DNA from: Cerrena zonata
Lineage: Eukaryota; Basidiomycota; Agaricomycetes; Polyporales; Cerrenaceae
Direction of reading: 5' to 3'
NCBI GenBank assembly: GCA_038087015.1
Contig: JASBNA010000081.1
Coordinates: 113,403-177,402 of the forward strand
Length of the DNA: 64,000 nucleotides
The notes under the pieces are model-generated. The model ran no database searches, was not told the DNA's origin, and was given only the letters and a program-made list of their open reading frames with translations. A program made the translations under genes and the position numbers. Within the stretch, counting starts at the first letter, position 1. Each line of letters opens with the position of its first letter. Below, in pieces: positions 57,492 to 64,000 of the stretch.

Positions 57492-59541
57492 ATGGCCCTC
57501 GTTTACTCCGATTCCTTATCCATACTCAACACTACCTTGGCTATTCCCCTATACTGGGGCCTCTTGCTAACATTCATTATTCTATATCGAGTTTCTCCAT
57601 TCCATCCTCTTTCGAAATATCCTGGTCCCCTTTCCTGCAAGGTATCGAAGGTATGGTTGGCATATATAGCCGCTCGAGGAGATATGCATCGCTATGTGAA
57701 GACTTTGCATGAGCGGTATGGCGATGTGGTGCGCGTCGGTAAGCCTTTCAGAAAGTCTATATATGTCGACGCAATCGTGGAAATTCCTATATACAGGACC
57801 TAATGAACTGTCCTTCCGACGTAAAGATATCATCGAACCAATTCTTTCCAACAAGGAACTTCACAAGGGTCCTTGTAAGTTGATTAGTTATCTATATACG
57901 CAAACAGAGTCTAATCTACCGTAGATTATGATCTGCGACAGGTTCCTGCGAGGAACCCGGTGGATGGTATCAAAGACTATCGGGAACATGCTGCAAGACG
58001 TCGTCTTTGGAGTCGTGGCACTAGTGTTTCCATGACCAAGATCTATACTCAGAGTCTCATTGTTGGTATTCATGAACTACTCGACGAGCTTCTCAAAAGG
58101 CAAGACACAACAATTGATATATCCGAATGGCTGTCATTCACTGCGTGCGTTGATTGTTTTCGTCAATCCCAACTACTCTTAGACTGATGATTTCCTTTCA
58201 GGACCGACTTCATGGGACGGATGACGTCAGTCAGACATTTTTCGAAGGATTCTTGGTAACATTTCTCACCATCGGACAGGTTCAGTACATCTTTCGATAT
58301 GGTCAAAATGGGTTATGACTCCGTAGGCATCATCAAACCCGTTGAGGAAATTACCTAGTAAGACCATACTCAAACAATCAGATGCGAACTCTCCCCTGAC
58401 TCGCTAGATTTTTATTTTCATAGCCAATCCAATATAATCGCACAGACCCCTTGGATCATTCCATACCTAATGTGGCTTCCTCAAGGAAAGAAAGCACTTA
58501 ACCAAGGCCATCGTCTGGGAGGTGATATGGTTCGAAAACGCAAAGCTCTAGGGACCGATACGCGCGATCTTTACTACTATCTTGTGAGTTTCTCATACTA
58601 CGCTAATAATAGAACTTGATTATTCAGCGAGACCATAGATGGACGAGGCCGGTTTCGAAAATGTAAAGCCAAGGGAGACAGATGTACTTTCGGATGGCAT
58701 CACTGCAATCGCTGCCGGGTCCGACACGACCGCGACTGCCATCACCAATACTTTGTACTACTTACTCAAGCATCCAGATGTCAAGACACGATTACAGAGG
58801 GATATTCGAGAAGCCTTTTCCAGCAGTCGGGAAGTGTACGATTATGCCAAATCGGTTAAATTACCGTTTCTCGATGCTTGCATGTGAGCCTATTCGATGA
58901 TACATTGTAGCAGCAGTAGCTCACCACCTTAACCCATTCAGAAATGAGAGTTTGCGATTGCTCCCACCAGGACTAACAGGTTTCCAACGTCAGGTCGATC
59001 CGTCTGGTCGCGGTAAGATGCTCGGAGAGCAGTGAGTTAATTCTGATTGACGTTATTTAGTTTCTTACTATTTTTTCTTAGTTTCGTCCCACCCGGCACC
59101 AACGTCTATGCACACCTGTACTCCATTCAACGCGATCCTCGCTACTTTTCGCCTCTTCCAGAAATATTCTGGCCCGATAGATGGTTGGATCAAAATACCT
59201 ACACCCTTCCAACTGGTGAAAGCATATCCAAGGACGCTCTTATGCTCAGCCGCGATGCATATTATCCATTCTCGATTGGCCAACAAAGCTGCGCAGGGAG
59301 GAACATTGCCTTATTAGAGCTTAAGACCCTTCTCATTGCCATTTTACGTCACTTTGATATACAGGTCGCAGAGGGGTATCAATTGGATGGATACGAGGAA
59401 GCCCTAAAAGATGTGCATGTCACCCTGCGAGGGCCGTTGTGTGTTCGATTACATTCTGTAGCCACTTGGATGATCAAAACCTGCCAAGCAACTTCGTACC
59501 AAGCTCGGAATCGGACGGACTTTCAATCCCGCGAGCAATAA
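57492..59541 (+). CDS. Cytochrome P450 monooxygenase
   Basis: Nine exons (57492-57738, 57797-57874, 57925-58144, 58202-58225, 58280-58357, 58424-58583, 58639-58883, 58942-59031, 59082-59541) give 1602 bases and 533 residues in phase. The N-terminal anchor is IPLYWGLLLTFIILYRV, then the proline hinge YPGP: an ER-membrane enzyme. The I-helix oxygen-binding motif AAGSDTT (residues 294-300), ExxR (E353-SL-R356), PDRW (412-415) and the heme loop PFSIGQQSCAGRN with ligand Cys451 are all present. It should oxidise a small hydrophobic substrate using a P450 reductase; the substrate is unknown. An inverted, broken copy lies at 62366-64000. Confidence 0.93.
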
Positions 59542-59909
59542 TTCATGTTGGCGGTGGCAGCTAGGAATTGAGTAGAAACACTTTTGCAGTCTGTACAAGC
59601 TCGAAATAAATAACTGATGTGACGTGAGCAAAAGGTTCACCGATGATTTTTGGCACATACATTATTCCATTCAACAGGCTTTGTAGTGAGTGTGATCAAA
59701 ACAGTATCCCGACCAAACATACAATGACTGATTTAGAGCGTAACAAAGTTAAGTAGTCCTCAAGGTCTTCATATCTGCCAGAGGTCTAAGATAACGGTGT
59801 TCTATTTACGAGGAACAGGAAATTAGCATAGACGAACCATAAGTACAATTACAGACTGTCGAAAGCAAGCGAAGAAAAAACACAGGAAAACGTATCTCCA
59901 TCTGAGAGC
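59542..59909. other. Intergenic between convergent genes
   Basis: About 370 bases between the 3' ends of the P450 and the ALY/REF gene. No coding pattern. Confidence 0.4.
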
Positions 59910-60966
59910 TCAAGCCATCTCGACATCCCCGTTAGCAGCAGGAACAGGGGGTGCAGCAGTAACATTATTATCCTCCTTCATGAAATTGTCCAACTCCTTG
60001 TCGAGGTCTTCTGCCGTGACAGGTTTATTGGGGCCCTTCTACCCTTGGGCGCATTTCGAGGAGGCCGATTGGTGTTCGGGTTAGGAGTGTTGCCTGTAGA
60101 GTGACGGGGTTGACGTCTGTTACGAACGGGACCGGGGCCTTGTCTGTAAAAGGGTTATCTTGGGGTTACTAATAATCACGAACGAAGCAAATGAAATACG
60201 TACGGAGCCCTTCCATTCTTGTCGCCTCGATCTTGCTCGAGTCGATCGAGTAGCGCAGGTTTCTGTATCCTGTTGATGAGCGACGGCGCGCTTGCCATGC
60301 GTTTTGGTGCGGGGTTGTAAAATTCGATCGCCATCGGTTGGTCTACATGGTCGTATTCAAATATGATACACAATGTAAAATGAAAAATCGCATAGAACAC
60401 ACCTTTGCAAAGTCGCCCATCGTACTCTTGCTTGGCAATAGACGCTTCGGCGGCGGTTTCATACGTAATGATGGCCACGCCTGACGAGCGGCCGCTGCGG
60501 TCGTACTGCGTTTATGGTTGCAAGTTTGACGAATTTGAAGTGTTGAGGCATTGAAAGAAGTGTGTAGTATGCAATTGAGAAGATCGGGAATCGGTATTCG
60601 GAACTTTTAGGTGAAGAACTTGGGGCATTCGGAGGTTCGTACCCTAATGAGTGGCTCACGAACAAGCGTGCCTTTTGCTCCAAACACGGCCTGTTGAGAA
60701 GGAGTCAGTATATTGAAAATGTCAAAATAGATAGCTCAGGAAATGTGGTGGGCAAGGGTTGCGAACATGAAGTAACATGCAAGGGGAATGTAACGTACAG
60801 CTAAATCCCTCGGTGTAATCTCATAATGAAGGTTCGAAACGACGAGTTTCGCGCTTGGTTCAGAGCTGATGTTTGCTTGCTCGTCGGCATCGCGATTGAA
60901 GTCGGTCTTGTTGTTGTTAGTTCTTGTCCGGTTGCGAGCGGCACCAGGGCGCGATCGTGAAGCCAT
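59910..60966 (-). CDS. ALY/REF-type mRNA export factor (RRM protein), frame break near 3' end
   Basis: Adaptor that couples mRNA to the export receptor, in the nucleus (yeast Yra1 / human ALYREF family). Five exons (60966-60799, 60690-60643, 60505-60403, 60342-60204, 60143-59910). The RRM shows RNP2 KLVVSNLHYEITPRDL, then FGAKGTLVREPLIRYDRSGR and RNP1-like SSGVAIITYETAAEASIAKQ, followed by QPMAIEFYNP. A basic RGG-poor linker (PVRNRRQPRHSTGNTPNPN) follows. The conserved C-terminal box LDKELDNFMKED is present but one base out of frame with the linker: the exons sum to 692 bases, one short of a multiple of three. The break lies near the GGGGCCC run at ~60034-60045. The start ATG (60966) lacks the usual family N-terminal motif, so an upstream exon may be missing. 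Confidence 0.85.
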
Positions 60967-62365
60967 TCACCGTCTGAAGCCCGTGGACGAGCAGCAGGTC
61001 GCTGGAGACAGTAATAAAGCCAAACATAGCAGGGACAACAATGGGGAAACGAGGAACAATTTTCGAACAAATAAGCAATGAGTTACGGCTTCCTAGGATG
61101 GTGACAAGAGCGAGCTGCTTACGCTGTATGGTTTCCTATCTCCTCTAGATGCAGCCATTGTGGTAGAGTAGAGACGAAACTCGATGAAATGTACAAGACA
61201 AAAGAGCTGGTTGCAGGTAGTGGTGGTATGGGTTTGAGGAGCACAGCTCTATAACGCGTCCATCTGTCACTGGCGCTTAAAAACGCCAAATATGGTACAT
61301 ATAACATAATCCAGCACACGATTTACACGCAGCCATTAGTAAAAATCTGGAGTTGATCACGGCGGTCACAGATGAAGAGTAAAGAGGAAGGAAGTGGGAA
61401 ACTACGAAAATATTGATTTCGCGAGCCGAGTCAATGGGGTACTAGCGTATAATTCATTAAAACAGTAATATTCTTGAAGTCTAGACGCCAAAAGAAAAGA
61501 GCATAGAAAAGCAAAGAAAAAATGAGACGTTCGCGAGCTCTCAGACCACCCACATAAGGTCCTATGTGATCAGTGCCCTTTGTCCGGTCAGAGCCCCTCT
61601 CGTGTCGGTCGAAGGCCTGGGCTGTGCTCCAAACCGACAGAGGAGTAGGGGAGAACCTCCGCAAGGATAACCACGGCGAGCCTGGTCTGGACCGTAACAG
61701 ATCGTAAACCCGCTGCGCTAGCATCTCGTTATTTACCTTGTTGGTTCCTTGTATTTATAGCCGACTTTAACGTGCCTTTTGACCATTTGACATTGCAAGA
61801 ATCATTGCAATTTGGCAATACGACATGTTGTAAGCCTAATATACACTCGTAAGCATATTTGAGAGTATAATACAAGCCGAATATAGCCAATCTATCGTGC
61901 TGGTAGATTAAAATAGAGGTTTTAAACTACTTACTTATACTTATACAGCTGCGCGTAGGATGTCACTGATTGATTATTTCTCCGTCTCAAGGCTGCCACA
62001 TGGTTAAAGTCTCGACCTATATTGAGATGTCACAAATTGGCATGAAACTCAGAGTATAATGAAGCTTTCAATACAGCAGACTACCAAATCATCAGACGGA
62101 ATCTTACCTAATTTGGAAACAGACCCTCCTAATATAGTAATCAGCACTCCGCTTGACATTCGCACAGCTAGACTATGAAGCCATGTAGACACAGCATCGT
62201 GAAGTTAAAGATTTCGGGCAGCAAGCAAGCAAGTAACATGGAGAATTTTCCCAGGTCATTTCAAGTCATACAGAATAATAGTGAGTACTTACCCAATCTA
62301 CTGTATCGCTAAGTCCAGATGTCCGAAGCATATCGAATGCCAACGAGGTGAGAAATACTTCAAGT
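60967..62365. other. Intergenic, nothing firmly recognised
   Basis: Upstream part of the ALY/REF gene and downstream flank of the P450 copy. A possible short first exon for ALY/REF (MAASRGDRKPYS, minus strand, near 61163-61126) cannot be joined in frame. The minus-strand ORF at 61724-61431 has no family signature. Confidence 0.35.
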
Positions 62366-64000
62366 TTATGCGGCTACAGGATGCAACTGAACATACAATG
62401 AACCTCTCTGGGCAACATACGTATCTTTTATGGCTTCTTCATATCCATCCAATCCATCCCCCTCTGCGGCTCGTATATCAAAGTGATGTAGAATGGCGAT
62501 GAGAAGGGTACGAAGCTCCAATAAGGCAATGTTTCCTCCCTGCGCAGCCTTGTTGACCAATCGAGAATGGATAATATGCATCACGGCTGAGTATAAGATC
62601 GTCCTTGGATATATTTTCACCCGTTGGAAGGGTGTAGGTATCTTGATCCAACCATCTATCAGGCCAGAATGTTTCTGGAAGAGGCGAAAAGTAGTGAGGG
62701 TCGCGTTGAATGGAGTATAGGTGCGCATAGACGTTGGTGCCAGGTGGGACGAAGCTGAGAGAGAATCTGAGAAAGGATAAATAGTACCATTACGAATCAA
62801 CTCACTGTTCTCCGAGCATTTTCCCGCGGCCAGACGGGTCTACCTGACGTTGGAAACCTGTTAGTCCTGGTGGGAGCAATCGTAAGCTCTCATTTCTGTG
62901 TGAGCTGTGGTGGTGAGCTTTTGTTGCTACAATATATCATCGGACAGGCTCACATGCAAGCATCGAAAAAAGGCAAGTCAACCGATTTGGTATAATCGAC
63001 ACCTCTCGACTGTTGGCAAAGGCATCTCGAATATCCCTTTGTAATCGTGTCTTGACATCTGGATGCTTGATTAGGTAGTACAAGGTATTGGTGACGACGG
63101 TTGCGGTCGTGTCGGACCCGGCAACGATTGCAGTGATGCCATCCGAAAGTACATCTGTCTCCTTGGCTTGACATCTTCTAGACCGGCCTCATCCATCTGG
63201 GGTTTCACTAAATGTTCAAGTTCTATTAGAATAGATCGAAAGACTCACAAGATAATAGTAAAGATCACGAGTATCAGCTCCTAAAGATCTGCGTTTTCGA
63301 ACCATATCGCCTCCGACGAGGGCCTTGGTTAAGTGCCTTCCTTCCTTGAGGAAGCCACATTAAGTATGGAATAATCCAAGGGATCTGTGCGATTATGTTG
63401 GATTGGCTATGAAAATAAAAATATAGCGAGTCAGTGAAGAGGCCACATCTCATTGTTTGAGCGCAGTCTTACTAGGTAATTTCCTCAACTGGTTTGATGA
63501 TGCCTATGGAGTCGTGACCCAGTTTGACCATATCGAAAGATGTACTGAACCTGTCCGATGGTGAGAAATGTTACCAAAATCCCTCGAGAAATGTTCGACT
63601 ACGTCATCCGTCCCATAAAGTCGGTCCTAGCAGGAAAGTATAAGAGTCCTGAGTAGTTGAGATGAGCTGATACAATGTAACGTACGCAGTGAATGACAGC
63701 CATTCAGATATATCAATTGTTGTGTCCTGCCTTTTGACAAGCTCGTCGAGTAGTTCATGGATACCAACGACGAGACTCTGGGTATAAATCTTAGTCATAG
63801 AAACACTAGTTCCATGACTCCAAAGACGACGCCTTGCAGCATGTTCCCGATAGTCTTTGATGCCATCCACTGGATTCCTTCCGGCAATTTGTCGTAAATC
63901 ATAATCTACGGCGGGTCAAATTCTGTCTTGGCATATATATATAATGTAAGCAACTTACAAGGACCCTTGTGAAGTTCCTTGTTCGAAAGAATGGGTTCGA
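62366..64000 (-). pseudogene. Cytochrome P450 inverted copy with indels (cut by window edge)
   Basis: Minus-strand copy of the P450 at 57492, nearly identical over exons 3-9 and running off the right edge inside the region matching exon 2. The parts DGIKDYREHAARRRLW, AGSDTTAT, YPFSIGQQ and the heme cysteine are kept. At least three single-base indels are visible against the intact gene: one G lost in AAGCCAAGGGAG (~63174), one A lost in GTGTACGATTAT (~63000), and one A gained just after the heme cysteine (~62540, GGAACATT to GGAAACATT). Each breaks the frame, so the copy as written cannot make a full enzyme. Confidence 0.85.

Noticed and set aside
61431..61724. Minus-strand ORF or solo LTR
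   Set aside because: No family signature, no matching repeat elsewhere in the window and no clear TG...CA ends with a target duplication.
1..64000. CRISPR arrays, operons and ribosome-binding sites
   Set aside because: The window is eukaryotic (spliced genes, LTR and hAT transposons); no regularly spaced direct repeats were seen.

Overview
The window is nuclear DNA of a filamentous fungus, almost certainly a mushroom-forming basidiomycete (Agaricomycetes). Genes are cut by many short introns (about 50-60 bases, GT...AG). The gene families are typical of that group: a TKL kinase with a helical N-terminal bundle, tandem BTB proteins, a DUF6533 membrane protein, a GPI-anchored surface protein, CYP monooxygenases, small kinase-like proteins and a chromodomain Ty3/gypsy retrotransposon. 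Host genes end in TAA, TAG or TGA, so the standard code applies.

Layout. 1-13.4 kb: a kinase-like gene cut by the left edge, a membrane protein with frame breaks, an aldo/keto reductase, a hotdog-fold membrane protein, two neighbouring TA-flanked MITEs (7.08-8.60 kb) and a 12-exon TKL kinase of 1310 residues. 13.4-24 kb: sparse, with a hypothetical protein ending in a cysteine run, a GPI-anchored protein, a small secreted protein and a glutathione S-transferase. 24-35 kb: three full BTB genes and one truncated copy, with DUF6533, mitochondrial ribosomal bL31m and a multi-pass membrane protein among them. 35-41.6 kb: two tandem SnoaL-like genes that share a duplicated upstream block, a GT49 glycosyltransferase, and a small kinase-like gene followed by a broken copy of its 3' end.

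41.9-57.3 kb is transposon territory. A 3967-base hAT element has a perfect 8-base target duplication and a multi-exon transposase with one in-frame TGA. A 10.7-kb Ty3/gypsy chromovirus has 207-base LTRs that differ at one site. Its gag-pol frame carries seven internal stops and no frameshift, and two further open frames lie between integrase and the 3' LTR. 57.5-64 kb: a complete P450 gene, an ALY/REF mRNA-export factor, and an inverted, indel-broken P450 copy running off the right edge.

Two themes stand out. First, the transposons carry nonsense changes of the CGA-to-TGA type, which points to C-to-T hypermutation of repeats. Second, several otherwise good host genes (including ALY/REF) have a single one-base frame break, mostly in or near short base runs, which looks more like residual consensus error than decay. 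Exon models were built by hand from splice consensus. Those whose length is a multiple of three (aldo/keto reductase, TKL kinase, GPI protein, secreted protein, GST, DUF6533, membrane protein, both SnoaL-like genes, GT49, kinase-like, P450) are the most reliable.
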